Of a stretch of DNA of 64,000 bases, positions 45,079 to 54,520 are shown piece by piece. The number at the start of each line of letters is the position of its first letter. Position 1 is the first letter of the stretch. A program made the position numbers and the translations under genes. Source of the stretch: Halarcobacter sp. (GTDB lineage: Bacteria > Campylobacterota > Campylobacteria > Campylobacterales > Arcobacteraceae); assembly GCF_963675975.1 (NCBI RefSeq), contig NZ_OY780939.1, positions 1,364,001-1,428,000 of the forward strand, read 5' to 3'. Under the pieces are notes generated by a model. It ran no database searches. It was not told where the DNA came from and worked only from the letters and a program-made list of their open reading frames with translations.

Positions 45079-45690
45079 TTATTTTAGATTCATAAAATTT
45101 TTTAGGATTTTTAAACCATTATCGTGAGATTTCTCAGGATGAGGTTGAAATCCGTAAATATTTTCTTTGTGTACAGCACTTACAAATTCATATCCATATT
45201 CTGTTGTACCAATTACATTTTTATCAGCAGTTACTGCGTGATATGAGTGTACGAAATAAAGGTAAGGATTTTCTAATCCTTCAAATAAAGTATGGTCATC
45301 TTTTGTTTTTATTGTATTCCATCCCATGTGAGGAATCTTAGTATCTTCATGCATTTTTGACTTATCAAATTTAACAACTTTTCCATCTATAAGTCCTAAA
45401 CCTTCATGTGCTCCAAACTCTTCTGAGCTTTCAAATAAAAGTTGCATTCCTAAACAAATACCAATCATATTTTTACCACTTTTTGAGTATTCCCAAATCG
45501 CTTCTTTCATACCTGTTGAATTTAAGTTTTCCATTGCATCCCCAAAAGCACCAACTCCCGGTAATATAATCTTATCAAACTTTTTTAATTCATCAGGATC
45601 TTTTACAAAAGAGGCTTTTGCATCTAATAGATGACAAGCATTATAAACACTTGCTAGATTTCCCATATTGTAATCGATAATTCCAACCAC
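45079..45690 (-). CDS. hisH: Imidazole glycerol phosphate synthase glutaminase subunit
   Basis: Supplies ammonia from glutamine to HisF in histidine biosynthesis. A 203-residue class-I amidotransferase with nucleophile Cys in GICLGMQLLFE, oxyanion region PGVGAFG, and catalytic His/Glu in FQPHPEKS. Length is normal. hisF is not in the window. A divergent lipoprotein gene lies 201 bp upstream. Confidence 0.95.
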   Translation of the reverse strand: MVGIIDYNMGNLASVYNACHLLDAKASFVKDPDELKKFDKIILPGVGAFGDAMENLNSTGMKEAIWEYSKSGKNMIGICLGMQLLFESSEEFGAHEGLGLIDGKVVKFDKSKMHEDTKIPHMGWNTIKTKDDHTLFEGLENPYLYFVHSYHAVTADKNVIGTTEYGYEFVSAVHKENIYGFQPHPEKSHDNGLKILKNFMNLK

Positions 45691-45789
45691 ATACTATCCT
45701 TTATTTTAAAAGAAAGTATTATACAAAAAGTTTACATCAGCTAGGGTTAAAGAGTTTAAATAGCTAGCTAATTTAATAAAATGTAGTTG

Positions 45790-45818
45790 TTGATATTTAA
45801 TATTGTTTTCAATATAAT
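45790..45818 (+). promoter_or_regulatory. Sigma-70-like promoter for the lipoprotein/two-component genes
   Basis: TTGATA (45790-45795) and TATAAT (45813-45818) with a 17-base spacer lie 74 bases upstream of the lipoprotein ATG. A small stem, AAAAAG-GAAA-CTTTTT, follows in the leader. Confidence 0.6.
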
Positions 45819-45891
45819 TCCTAACTTTAGACAGATGAAACTAATAATAAAAAGGAAACTTTTTATGTTATAAAATAAAGGAAAACCAATA

Positions 45892-46308
45892 ATGTATAAG
45901 ATTTGGAGAGTATGTTTTTTTATAAGTTTTTTGTTATTTACTGGATGTAGCCAAAAAAATTTAGAAAAAAATGTAAGTATTTCAAAACCCAAGCAAGAAA
46001 AAGAGATAAAACAATATCCTTATTGTAAAAAACACCAATCAATAATGGAATTTGCCACTAAATATATAGATGAAGAGTTTGAAAAAGCATATTTAAAAGA
46101 AAAAGATACAGTTGGTGCAAAGGCACAAATATATTTAATAGAAAATAATACCCAAACTGTTTTTGCAAAAAATATAAATGCAGCAAGAAAATCTTATAAA
46201 ACTCAATTTGAATTAGCAAAAGAAAACAACTGTAATATTGAAGATTTCAAAACTTTTCCACTTGATAAAATTAAAGAAAAAATTCAATTAATTGAAGAGA
46301 AAAAATAA
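45892..46308 (+). CDS. Small lipoprotein of unknown function
   Basis: A 138-residue protein with a type-II signal: hydrophobic core then LLFTGCSQKN, so Cys20 is the likely lipidated residue. The mature part is Lys/Glu-rich with two further cysteines (YCKK and NNCN) and probably helical. I do not recognise the family. It leads a probable operon with a small exported protein and a two-component system (two bases between stop and next ATG), suggesting an accessory or sensed envelope role. Confidence 0.75.
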   Translation: MYKIWRVCFFISFLLFTGCSQKNLEKNVSISKPKQEKEIKQYPYCKKHQSIMEFATKYIDEEFEKAYLKEKDTVGAKAQIYLIENNTQTVFAKNINAARKSYKTQFELAKENNCNIEDFKTFPLDKIKEKIQLIEEKK

Positions 46309-46309
46309 A

Positions 46310-46561
46310 ATGAAAAAATTGATTTTCATATTAGTACTAACTTTTTTTTCTAGTTTAAATGCTCAAGAAATAGTAGTTGATAAATTACTTGAGAAAATAA
46401 ATATAACAAAAAACAAAGAAGAAAAACAAAAATTGCTTAAAAAATTAAAAGAAACACTTGCAAATAAAAATGAAAAAGAGATGCAAGAAGCAAATGCTAT
46501 TATAAAAGCAAAACAAAAGTTGCCTTCAAAAGTTTATGATGACACTTTTTTAAATAAATAG
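46310..46561 (+). CDS. Small exported protein, paralogue of the one at 48277-48522
   Basis: An 83-residue protein with a signal peptide ending about LNAQE. I prefer ATG 46310 over an upstream in-frame ATG at 46292, because it gives a normal signal peptide. The mature part is helical and charged with the pattern VDKLLEKINxTK, LLKKLKETLA, then a Lys-rich end with KLP. The same pattern occurs in the protein at 48277-48522, on the other side of the two-component genes. Function unknown. Confidence 0.7.
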   Translation: MKKLIFILVLTFFSSLNAQEIVVDKLLEKINITKNKEEKQKLLKKLKETLANKNEKEMQEANAIIKAKQKLPSKVYDDTFLNK

Positions 46562-46571
46562 TTGGATTCTT

Positions 46572-47216
46572 ATGGATAATAAAAAAAAGATTTTACTTTT
46601 AGAAGATGATACAATTTTAGCTCAAACAATGGTATCTTTGTTAGAGCAAGAAAATTATGATGTCACATTAGTAGAAGATGGTGAAGAGGTTTTAGATAAA
46701 ACCTATGACAATAAATATGATCTTTATCTTTTTGATATAAATGTTCCTTTATTAAATGGTACCAATACTCTAAAACTTCTAAGAGAAGCTCAAGACACAA
46801 CTCCAACTTTTTTTATTACAGCCCTTAGAGATACGGCATCTATTTTAAATGGTTTTGATTGTGGTTGTGATGATTATATAAAAAAGCCTTTTGATTCTGA
46901 TGAATTATTAGCTAGAATAAAAGCAGTGATGAAAAGAAATAATCCAGTAATAAAATATAAAAATATAACTTTTGATTTATTTGACAATAGATTATTATTG
47001 GATGAAGAAGAGGTATCATTAGGAAGTGTTGAAAAAGATGTGTTTGCACTTCTTATAAAAAATATAGGTAAAACAATTGATAAATCTATATTTTTTGATT
47101 ATATGAATAAACCTAGTGATGCAGCCCTTAGAGTATTAATTAGTAAATTAAAAAAAGTTTTAAATATTGATATCTCTAACACTAAAGGTGTAGGATACAA
47201 ACTTGAAAAAATATGA
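46572..47216 (+). CDS. OmpR-family response regulator
   Basis: A 214-residue transcription regulator: receiver domain about 5-120 with phospho-acceptor Asp55 in LYLFDINVP and lysine in DDYIKKPFDSDE; winged-helix DNA-binding domain about 130-212 (ending TKGVGYKLEKI). It overlaps its kinase gene by 14 bases. It lies 10 bp after the small exported protein gene, so it probably regulates its own operon and perhaps the nearby paralogue; that is inference. Confidence 0.9.
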   Translation: MDNKKKILLLEDDTILAQTMVSLLEQENYDVTLVEDGEEVLDKTYDNKYDLYLFDINVPLLNGTNTLKLLREAQDTTPTFFITALRDTASILNGFDCGCDDYIKKPFDSDELLARIKAVMKRNNPVIKYKNITFDLFDNRLLLDEEEVSLGSVEKDVFALLIKNIGKTIDKSIFFDYMNKPSDAALRVLISKLKKVLNIDISNTKGVGYKLEKI

Positions 47217-48234
47217 AAAAAAATCTTTTTTAACTTCTGTATTTTTATTTTTTATCCCCTTAGCAATATTTGCAAGTATTGTATTATATATGTATCATCA
47301 AGACAAAATAAAAGATATACAACAAAATATACTTTATCAAATGAGAGATTATACCTTTGATTTCAAAAATGATAAATTTATATTAGATGTAGTTGAGTTT
47401 GATAATAAAAAAGAGTTATTTAAATTATATAGATGTAAAGAGGGTTTTTGTTCTTATTTTAAGGCTGCTAATTCAGGATTGTATCTGTTAAAAGTGATTT
47501 TTCCTCAAGAAAAATATGAAAAAATCTATGAAGAGTTTATTATTAAAATATTTAAGTTTTCAATTATTGTTATGTTTATTCTTTTAATTTTATCTTTTGG
47601 ATTTGCTTTTTATTCTTTAAGACCTATGAGAGAAGCTTTATATCTTTTGGAAAATTTTTTAAAAGATATTATTCATGATTTAAATACACCTTCAACTTCT
47701 ATTTTATTAAATTCAAAACTCTTACGAAAAAGGGGAGATTTTGAGGAGATAGAAAGAATTGAACTTAGTGCAAAAACAATCAGTTCTTTATATAAAAATT
47801 TAGAGTTTATTTCACAAAAGGGGATTGAAAAAAATGAAAATATCTCTATTGAGGAAGTGATAAATAGCAAAATTGAAGTTTTACAAAAACTATATCCAAC
47901 AATTGTTTTTAAAAAAGACATAGAAGATTTTTATGTAAAAACAAATGAAAATGCTTTTGAAAGAATTCTTGACAATTTACTTACAAATGCTTGTAAATAT
48001 AATAAAAAAAATGGAATTGTTCATATTTATGCTTCAAATAATAAGATTATTATAAAAGATACAGGTATTGGGATTAAAAATGTTGGAAAAGTATTTGATA
48101 GATACTATAAAGAAACCGATAGAGGCTTGGGTATTGGTTTAAGTATAGTTAAAAAACTATGTGATGCTTTAGATATAAAAATCAGTATAAAAAGTAAAAT
48201 AGAAGAGGGGACAAGCGTAGAACTTGTCCTTTAA
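47203..48234 (+). CDS. Sensor histidine kinase
   Basis: A 343-residue kinase with two membrane helices (about 10-29 and 110-134), a small periplasmic loop of about 80 residues that contains two cysteines (YRCKEGFCSYF), phospho-acceptor in DIIHDLNTPSTS, and a HATPase with NLLTNACKY, DTGIGI and GLGIGLSIVKK. It starts at TTG 47203, eight bases after AGGA, within the end of the regulator gene. The periplasmic Cys pair could sense redox state; that is inference. Confidence 0.88.
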   Translation: MKKYEKKSFLTSVFLFFIPLAIFASIVLYMYHQDKIKDIQQNILYQMRDYTFDFKNDKFILDVVEFDNKKELFKLYRCKEGFCSYFKAANSGLYLLKVIFPQEKYEKIYEEFIIKIFKFSIIVMFILLILSFGFAFYSLRPMREALYLLENFLKDIIHDLNTPSTSILLNSKLLRKRGDFEEIERIELSAKTISSLYKNLEFISQKGIEKNENISIEEVINSKIEVLQKLYPTIVFKKDIEDFYVKTNENAFERILDNLLTNACKYNKKNGIVHIYASNNKIIIKDTGIGIKNVGKVFDRYYKETDRGLGIGLSIVKKLCDALDIKISIKSKIEEGTSVELVL

Positions 48235-48276
48235 ATATGGATTGTGGGTTGTTATGTTCACATTTAAGAGAACTAT

Positions 48277-48522
48277 TTAATTTTCTGAGAATATAGGTTT
48301 TTTTAATTTCTTGTCAATAAGATCTTGTGCTCTTCTCACAGCATCTCTATCTAAAGTAGCAATCTCATCATCTAACTCATTTAGAAGTTGAGTTTTTACT
48401 TTTACATCTTTTGTGTTATTGATTTTGTCAACAAGCTTATCAATACTGTTAAGGTCTGCTGCAAAAAGTCCAGTAACAAAAAAAAGTATTAAGATCAAAA
48501 TCCCTTTTCCAAGTAATTCCAT
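48277..48522 (-). CDS. Small exported protein, paralogue of the one at 46310-46561
   Basis: An 81-residue protein with a signal peptide ending near LFAAD. The mature part (IDKLVDKINNTKDVKVKTQ, then LLNELDDEIATLDRDAV) shares the spacing and key residues of the 46310 product: (I/V)DKL, KIN, TK, LL, a run of helix and a Lys-Pro end. AGGAGG lies seven bases upstream of the ATG, a strong ribosome-binding site. It faces the kinase gene tail-to-tail. No known family is recognised. Confidence 0.72.
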   Translation of the reverse strand: MELLGKGILILILFFVTGLFAADLNSIDKLVDKINNTKDVKVKTQLLNELDDEIATLDRDAVRRAQDLIDKKLKKPIFSEN

Positions 48523-48585
48523 GGTTATACCTCCTTTTCATTTTGTGACAGAATTATATATTATGAGTGTTAGTTATGTGTAAGT

Positions 48586-49155
48586 TCAAATTTTTGCATC
48601 GGCAAGAGTTAAAGAAAAAAGAATATTATTCCCTTTTTTTTCTAAAGTATTTTTTGCTTCAAGTATAGTAGTCCCCGTAGTAATCAAATCATCAACAAGG
48701 ATAATATTTTTATTTTCTAGATTTGTTTGAAATCTTCTTTTATTTTTTTTCCTAAATTCTAAATCTTTCCCCGCATACTTTATTTGTTTTGTTGCTTTGC
48801 ATTTTCCATATAAAGGTTTTATATATTTTGATTTTAAATGACGTGATAAAATAGCAGTTTGGGAAAACTCATGTCTCGTATGTTCATCAATACCAATAGA
48901 GTAAACAATTTTGTCAAAAGTAAAACTAGATGCAAATTTGGCAAATGAGAGTTTGGCTAAGATATTATAAACCCTGTCCCCATGAAAATAGTATTTTGAA
49001 GTAAGTAAATCTTCTATCTCTGAAAAGGAATAAAATGAATAGTTAAAAAAGTTTTTAGATATTTCTCTTTTATGAAAAGAGGGTGTTAGAAGATTTTTTT
49101 GACAATCTTTACAAATAATAGAAAAAGAGTAGTTTTCACAAGATAAACATTTCAT
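48586..49155 (-). CDS. ComF-family phosphoribosyltransferase-like protein
   Basis: A 189-residue cytosolic protein with an N-terminal zinc-finger-like pair (CLSC, CKDC) and a C-terminal phosphoribosyltransferase domain with the PRPP loop ILVDDLITTGTTI (about residues 150-162). ComF homologues act in DNA uptake and recombination in competent bacteria, but their biochemistry is uncertain. The gene is alone on this strand, 181 bp downstream of lepA. Confidence 0.82.
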   Translation of the reverse strand: MKCLSCENYSFSIICKDCQKNLLTPSFHKREISKNFFNYSFYSFSEIEDLLTSKYYFHGDRVYNILAKLSFAKFASSFTFDKIVYSIGIDEHTRHEFSQTAILSRHLKSKYIKPLYGKCKATKQIKYAGKDLEFRKKNKRRFQTNLENKNIILVDDLITTGTTILEAKNTLEKKGNNILFSLTLADAKI

Positions 49156-49211
49156 GAAATTATTGTATCTAAAATATAATTTATGTAGTTATTGAATTAA
49201 ATTTATTTTTT

Positions 49212-49346
49212 AAAGATAGAGTAGTTAGATTTTGAGTGTAGTTCAAGGACAAGGCAGAATTTAAAGCGCAGCGTATAAGAAATACGTGAGCATTTAAATT
49301 CTGGATTGGACGCAGAAATTCGCCAAAATATGGCTACTATATCTTT
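49212..49346. repeat. Long imperfect palindromic intergenic element at the 3' end of lepA
   Basis: The outer arms (49212-49234 and 49324-49346) are inverted copies with few mismatches (AAAGATA-AGTAG-ATTTTG). An inner imperfect hairpin spans 49255-49303 (CAGAATTTAAA and its inverse, then GCGCAGCGTAT against AATACGTGAGC). The element is richer in G+C than its surroundings. Its right arm supplies the last codons and TAG stop of lepA. It resembles dispersed palindromic repeats (REP-like or MITE-like). I see one copy in this window. Confidence 0.65.
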
Positions 49347-51124
49347 AAAACTGCCATGAAAGCTTCTTGAGGTACATTTACCTTACCTATTGCTTTCATT
49401 CTTTTTTTACCAGCTTTTTGTTTCTCTAAAAGTTTTCTTTTTCTTGTAATATCACCACCATAACATTTAGCAGTAACATTTTTCCCCATTGATTTTACAG
49501 TTTCTCTAGCAATAACTGTATTTCCAATACTTGCTTGAACTGCAACTTCAAATAGTTGTCTAGGAATAAGCTCTTTAAGTGCTTTAATAAACTCTCTTCC
49601 TCTATATAAAGCTTTGTCTTCAGGTACAATAATAGATAGTGCATCCACAACTTCACCTGCAACTCTTATATCAAGTTTTTTAAGAATACCTGGTCTAAAC
49701 CCAATTGGTTCATAATCAAAAGATGCATAACCTTTTGTAGTAGATTTTAATTTATCATAAAAGTCCATTACAATTTCATTCATTGGAATATCATATTCTA
49801 AAAGTACTCTTTTACCTAAGTAATCCATTTTAATTTGGATTCCTCTTTTTTCATTTAGAAGTTTTATTACATTCCCTAAAAATTCATCAGGAACTAATAT
49901 TGTTGCTTTAACATATGGTTCATATATTGTTTCAATATAATTTGGCTCTGGAAGTTCACTTGGGTTTTGAATACTAATTCTTTCTCCATCAGTCTTTTCC
50001 ACTTCATATACAACTGTAGGTGCAGTTGCAATTAAGTCTAAGTCAAACTCTCTTTCAAGTCTTTCTTTAATAACTTCCATATGAAGCATACCTAAGAAAC
50101 CAGTTCTAAATCCACTTCCTAAAGCTGCTGAACTTTCAGGTTCAAATGAGATTGATGAATCATTTAATTGAAGTTTTGTTAAAGCTTCTCTTAAATCTTC
50201 AAATTTATCTGTTTCTATTGGGTAAATACCTGCAAATACAAATGGCTTAGCTGGTTCAAATCCTGAAATAGGTTTTTCTGTAGGGTTTTTTGCATCAGTC
50301 ATTGTATCACCAACTGCAATACCATCTAATGTTTTTAAACCAAGTACAACAATACCAATCTCACCTGTTTTTATTTCAGAAGTATCTTCTCTTTTTATAG
50401 GGTGAGGATACATTAAACTAAGCACTGGATGTTGTACTTTTGTATTCATCATCTTAAGTACTTGACCTTTTTTAATACTTCCATCATAAACTCTAACAAG
50501 TGCTAAAGCACCTAAATAGTTATCAAACCATGAATCATATATTAAAGCTTTTGTTGGAGCATTTTCATCTCCTGTAGGAGCTGGAACTCTATCAACAATA
50601 GAATCGATTAAATCTTTTACACCTAAACCAGTTTTTGCAGAAATTAGATTATGCTCTGTACAATCTAATCCTATAGCTTCCTCAGTTTCTTCTAAAACTC
50701 TCATCGGATCAGCACTTGGCAAATCGATTTTATTTACAACTGGTAAAAGTTCTAAATCATTGTCTAAAGCAATATATACATTTGCAATAGTTTGTGCTTC
50801 TACACCTTGTGTTGAATCAACAATTAAAAGTGCACCCTCTGATGAAGCTAAACTTCTACTAACTTCATAAGAGAAGTCAACATGCCCTGGAGTGTCAATT
50901 AAGTTTAATACATACTCTTGTCCATCTTTTATATATTTTAATCTAACACTTTGAGCTTTAATAGTAATACCACGCTCTTGTTCGATATCCATTGTATCCA
51001 TTACTTGAGATGACATCTCTCTATCTGTAACAGCTCCACACTCTTGTATTATTCTATCAGCTAGTGTAGATTTCCCATGGTCAATATGAGCAATAATACT
51101 AAAGTTTCTAATATTTTTTTGCAA
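49337..51124 (-). CDS. lepA: Elongation factor 4 (back-translocase GTPase)
   Basis: A 595-residue ribosome-associated GTPase. The G-domain motifs are AHIDHGKST (about 12-20), the G2/G3 region with RGITIKAQ and [12 protein letters not shown], and [10 protein letters not shown]. The C-terminal domain ends with [15 protein letters not shown] and FMAVLKI, typical of LepA. Length is normal. The final codons and stop overlap the palindromic element at 49212-49346. Confidence 0.97.
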   Translation of the reverse strand: MQKNIRNFSIIAHIDHGKSTLADRIIQECGAVTDREMSSQVMDTMDIEQERGITIKAQSVRLKYIKDGQEYVLNLIDTPGHVDFSYEVSRSLASSEGALLIVDSTQGVEAQTIANVYIALDNDLELLPVVNKIDLPSADPMRVLEETEEAIGLDCTEHNLISAKTGLGVKDLIDSIVDRVPAPTGDENAPTKALIYDSWFDNYLGALALVRVYDGSIKKGQVLKMMNTKVQHPVLSLMYPHPIKREDTSEIKTGEIGIVVLGLKTLDGIAVGDTMTDAKNPTEKPISGFEPAKPFVFAGIYPIETDKFEDLREALTKLQLNDSSISFEPESSAALGSGFRTGFLGMLHMEVIKERLEREFDLDLIATAPTVVYEVEKTDGERISIQNPSELPEPNYIETIYEPYVKATILVPDEFLGNVIKLLNEKRGIQIKMDYLGKRVLLEYDIPMNEIVMDFYDKLKSTTKGYASFDYEPIGFRPGILKKLDIRVAGEVVDALSIIVPEDKALYRGREFIKALKELIPRQLFEVAVQASIGNTVIARETVKSMGKNVTAKCYGGDITRKRKLLEKQKAGKKRMKAIGKVNVPQEAFMAVLKI

Positions 51125-51204
51125 GTTTAATCCTAAAATAGAGTTATTTAAATTGGGCGATTATATCCAAAATTAAGTTATGTGTGATTTAATTGAATAA
51201 GTTA

Positions 51205-51241
51205 TTTAAAAAAGTAGTTTTAGGATTAACCTAAAACCACT
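51205..51241 (-). terminator. Terminator after the OmpA-like gene
   Basis: On the minus strand AGTGGTTTTAGG pairs with CCTAAAACTACT (one wobble) around a TTAAT loop and is followed by TTTTTTAAAT. It starts 15 bases after the OmpA-like stop codon. Confidence 0.85.
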
Positions 51242-51255
51242 CTTTATAGGAGAGA

Positions 51256-52350
51256 TTATCTTTGAATTGAACCTTCAACTCTTCTGTTTAATGCTCTACC
51301 TTCTTCAGTTTCGTTTGTAGCTACTGGTCTAGTTTCACCATAACCAATCGATTTTAATCTAGATGCATCAACACCATAAGCTTCTAAAGCTTTAACAACT
51401 GATGCAGCTCTTCTTTCTGATAGTTTTTGATTATATTCATCACTACCTTTTGCATCTGTATGAGCTTCAATTTTACCACTTACTGATGGGAAAGCTTTCA
51501 TAAAGTCAGCAAATTTTTTGATTCTTGAATCGTAAGAGTTATTAATTCTTGAACTATCAAAATCAAATAAGATGTTAAGGTTTACTTTTAATGAACAACC
51601 ATTTTCATCAACTATATCACCTTTTGGAGTATCTGGACATTTGTCTTTTGAATCAACAACACCATCTTGGTCAGTATCTACTTCACATCCTACTTTATCT
51701 ACAAGTGCACCAACAGCTGAATTAGGACATTGATCATTCATATCAAATACACCATCATTATCAGAATCTTTAGGTGCAGGAGTTTCATCAACTTTTGGAG
51801 CTTCTGGAGCAGCTTTTTTACCAAATGGAATAGCAATACCTACAGTATAAAGTAGATTATTATCTCCATGGTCAGTTTCAATAAGATGTCTTAAATCTGC
51901 TTTTAAAGCAATGTCTTCTGAAATTTTATATTTAATACCAAAACCATAATTACCAAATAATCCAGTTTCATTACCATAAGCTTCATTATTAAAGTGTTCA
52001 ATACCTAAACCAACTAAAGCATATAATGAAGTTGAGTCGTTTAGTCCGTATTCTTTAACAAGGTTACCAAATACTCTTGTCACAGATGTATTTGTACCTA
52101 AGTTAAAAGCTTTTTGTTTATAATCAACATCTTCAAGTGATCTTAAAAAACCAAGTTCAACTTGGTCAAACATTGAATCATCAAGATTAAAACCAAAACT
52201 TAAACCACCATTTGCATAGTTTCTTTCTAAATTTAAATTACCTTCAGTGAAAGTTCCTCCTAACATTGGAGTGATTTCATATTTATATTCACTATTTGCT
52301 GCAAACATCATCGATGCACATAGTGCAGTTGATAATATAATCTTTTTCAT
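51256..52350 (-). CDS. OmpA/OprF-like outer membrane protein
   Basis: A 364-residue protein: signal peptide to about residue 18 (SMMFAANSEY), an N-terminal beta barrel to about 180, a Pro/Ala linker, two calcium-binding type-3 thrombospondin-like repeats (DSDNDGVFDMNDQCP, DTDQDGVVDSKDKCP) with paired cysteines, and a C-terminal OmpA peptidoglycan-binding domain (ILFDFDSSRI, HTDAKGSDEYN, LSERRAASV, NRRVEG). It probably tethers outer membrane to peptidoglycan and may act as a porin. AAGGAAAC precedes the start, and a good terminator follows. Confidence 0.93.
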   Translation of the reverse strand: MKKIILSTALCASMMFAANSEYKYEITPMLGGTFTEGNLNLERNYANGGLSFGFNLDDSMFDQVELGFLRSLEDVDYKQKAFNLGTNTSVTRVFGNLVKEYGLNDSTSLYALVGLGIEHFNNEAYGNETGLFGNYGFGIKYKISEDIALKADLRHLIETDHGDNNLLYTVGIAIPFGKKAAPEAPKVDETPAPKDSDNDGVFDMNDQCPNSAVGALVDKVGCEVDTDQDGVVDSKDKCPDTPKGDIVDENGCSLKVNLNILFDFDSSRINNSYDSRIKKFADFMKAFPSVSGKIEAHTDAKGSDEYNQKLSERRAASVVKALEAYGVDASRLKSIGYGETRPVATNETEEGRALNRRVEGSIQR

Positions 52351-52422
52351 TGTGTTTCCTTGTTTCTTGCGTGTTTTTTGATATTAACCAAAAATAAATT
52401 AAATCTTTATTTAATCTTTATA

Positions 52423-53355
52423 TTAGTCTATAAATATAGAATTTACTGATTCATTATTAGTTATTCTTCTAATTGTTTCACCTATAATTCTAGTTCCACT
52501 TAGTATAGTGATTTTATCACTTTTTTCTTTTGCTGGAATAGTATCTGTAATAACAAGTTCATCTAATGTTCCACTATTGATTCTATCAAATGCAGGTCCA
52601 GATAATACACCATGTGTACAACAAGCCATAACTGAAGTAGCACCTCTTTGTTTTAATACTTCTGCAGCTTTAACTAAAGTTCCAGCAGTATCAACCATAT
52701 CATCAACTAAAATTACATCTTTACCTTCAACTTCACCGATGATATTCATAACTTCAGCAACATTTGCTTTTTCTCTTCTTTTATCAACAATTACTAAGTC
52801 ATATCCTAATTTATTTGCATATGATCTTGCTCTTGCTACCCCACCAATATCTGGACTTGCAATGATTGGATTTGGAAGATTTTTAGCTCTTAAGTAGTCT
52901 ACAAAAAGAACTGAACCATAAAGGTTATCAACAGGAATATTAAAGAAACCTTGAATTTGAGCAGCGTGTAAATCTATAGTAATTACCCTGTCAATTCCAG
53001 CTGTTTCTAACATATCAGCAACTAATTTTGCTGAAATTGGAACTCTTGGAGCTGCTTTTCTATCTTGTCTTGCATATCCAAAATATGGCATAACAGCAGA
53101 GATAGATTTTGCACTTGATCTTTTAAGAGCATCAACCATAATAAGAAGTTCCATTAGGTGATCATTTGTTGGAGCACATGTTGGTTGCACAATAAATACA
53201 TCTTGTCCCCTAACACTTTCGTGAATTTGAACAGATATTTCACCGTCACTAAATTTTTGGATACTTGCTCCACCAACATTCATATTTAAATACTGACTAA
53301 CTTTTTTAGCAAATTCAGGGTTTGCAGTACCACTAAAAAGCTTAAATTTTGCCAT
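52423..53355 (-). CDS. prs: Ribose-phosphate pyrophosphokinase
   Basis: Makes PRPP from ribose-5-phosphate and ATP for nucleotide, histidine and tryptophan biosynthesis. The 310-residue protein has the class-I motifs: FSDGEISVQI, YFGYARQDRK, TIDLHAAQIQGFF, and the PRPP-binding loop LVDDMVDTAGT. Length and start are standard, with AGGAAA before the ATG. Confidence 0.97.
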   Translation of the reverse strand: MAKFKLFSGTANPEFAKKVSQYLNMNVGGASIQKFSDGEISVQIHESVRGQDVFIVQPTCAPTNDHLMELLIMVDALKRSSAKSISAVMPYFGYARQDRKAAPRVPISAKLVADMLETAGIDRVITIDLHAAQIQGFFNIPVDNLYGSVLFVDYLRAKNLPNPIIASPDIGGVARARSYANKLGYDLVIVDKRREKANVAEVMNIIGEVEGKDVILVDDMVDTAGTLVKAAEVLKQRGATSVMACCTHGVLSGPAFDRINSGTLDELVITDTIPAKEKSDKITILSGTRIIGETIRRITNNESVNSIFID

Positions 53356-53439
53356 AAATTTTCCTTTTTTGATTTTCCATGTGAGATAGATATTTTTGGG
53401 ATTATACCCTCTTATTACTTATACACAATTTAGATAAAT

Positions 53440-54474
53440 TTATTTACTTGATTTTATCCATCCACTACCTATAACTTTTTCATTTTTATAAAATACTGCA
53501 AGTTGTCCTGCTGCAACTCCAAATGCAGGTTCATTTAATGAAATAACAGCTTTATTATCAATGATTTTTACACTACATCTAATAGATTTAGATCTATATC
53601 TTAATTTTACTGTACACTCAAATTCTAAATCTTCAATATACATATTTAGATTTTCAATTTCTACTTCATTTATCTCTAAAGCTTCTTTTTTCCCTACAAC
53701 AATAGTATTGTTTTTAGGATTAAGTTTTGTTACAAAATGTGGCTCGTGTGCTCCATCAACTGTAAATCCTCTTCTTTTTCCAATTGTGTAGTGCATATAA
53801 CCTTTGTGTTTTCCTATAACATTTCCATTTTCATCAAGAACATCACCTGGCATATCAATATTTGCGTGTCTTTTCACAACATCAGTGTATACTGTTTCAA
53901 CAAAACATATCTCTTGTGATTCATTTTTTTCTGTTATTCTTTTGTAGGCTGAATTAAGTTTTGCACCAAATTTGATAATATCTTCTTTTTTATAAGTGCT
54001 TAATGGAAACATCATATAAGGCAAGGCTTCTTTATCAACTTGAGATAAGAAATAGCTTTGATCTTTTGTTTTATCATCTGCTTCATAGAAAAACTCACCA
54101 TCTGTTTTTGCATAATGTCCTGTTGCTAAGTATGAAGCTTTGTGCGCTTTGGCAAAATCAAGCATAGCACCAAATTTAATTTGTCTATTGCATTTTACAC
54201 ATGGATTTGGTGTAGTACCTTCTAAATAGGAATCAACAAAATAATCATATACTTCTTGTGTAAATTTGTCAGCTAAGTCTAATACGTGGTATTTTATATT
54301 AAGAAATTTTGCAACCTCTTCAATATAATCTAAGTTTTTTTCGTGATAACCATCAGTTCTGTTATGAAGTTTTAAATAAACACCTTCAACTTCATATCCA
54401 TCTTTTTGTAACATATAAGCAGTAACTGAAGAATCAATTCCTCCACTCATACCTACCATTACTTTTTTTTTCAT
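53440..54474 (-). CDS. mnmA: tRNA 2-thiouridylase MnmA, first paralogue
   Basis: Adenylates and thiolates U34 of Lys, Glu and Gln tRNAs. The 344-residue protein has the PP-loop GMSGGIDSS (about 8-16) and both catalytic cysteines: Cys95 in NPCVKCNRQIKF and the second in SQEICFVE. Its sequence style (NPCVKCN) differs from the neighbour at 54739, so both seem catalytically competent but of different lineage. The ribosome-binding AAAGG (54481-54485) lies inside a 9-bp hairpin, which may limit translation. Confidence 0.9.
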   Translation of the reverse strand: MKKKVMVGMSGGIDSSVTAYMLQKDGYEVEGVYLKLHNRTDGYHEKNLDYIEEVAKFLNIKYHVLDLADKFTQEVYDYFVDSYLEGTTPNPCVKCNRQIKFGAMLDFAKAHKASYLATGHYAKTDGEFFYEADDKTKDQSYFLSQVDKEALPYMMFPLSTYKKEDIIKFGAKLNSAYKRITEKNESQEICFVETVYTDVVKRHANIDMPGDVLDENGNVIGKHKGYMHYTIGKRRGFTVDGAHEPHFVTKLNPKNNTIVVGKKEALEINEVEIENLNMYIEDLEFECTVKLRYRSKSIRCSVKIIDNKAVISLNEPAFGVAAGQLAVFYKNEKVIGSGWIKSSK

Positions 54475-54480
54475 TTTTAT

Positions 54481-54503
54481 CCTTTAAAAGTTCCTTTTAA
54501 AGG
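54481..54503 (-). promoter_or_regulatory. Hairpin covering the mnmA ribosome-binding site
   Basis: CCTTTAAAA and TTTTAAAGG form a perfect 9-bp stem with a GTTCC loop. The 54481-54485 end of the stem is the Shine-Dalgarno of the 53440-54474 gene, six bases before its ATG, so the fold would hide it. Confidence 0.6.
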
Positions 54504-54520
54504 GAACCAAAAATCAATAA

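Noticed and set aside
53440-54474. TtcA or another thiolase rather than MnmA
   Set aside because: The paired catalytic cysteines in NPCVKCN and EICFVE and the length of 344 residues fit MnmA; the Fe-S cysteines expected of TtcA are absent.
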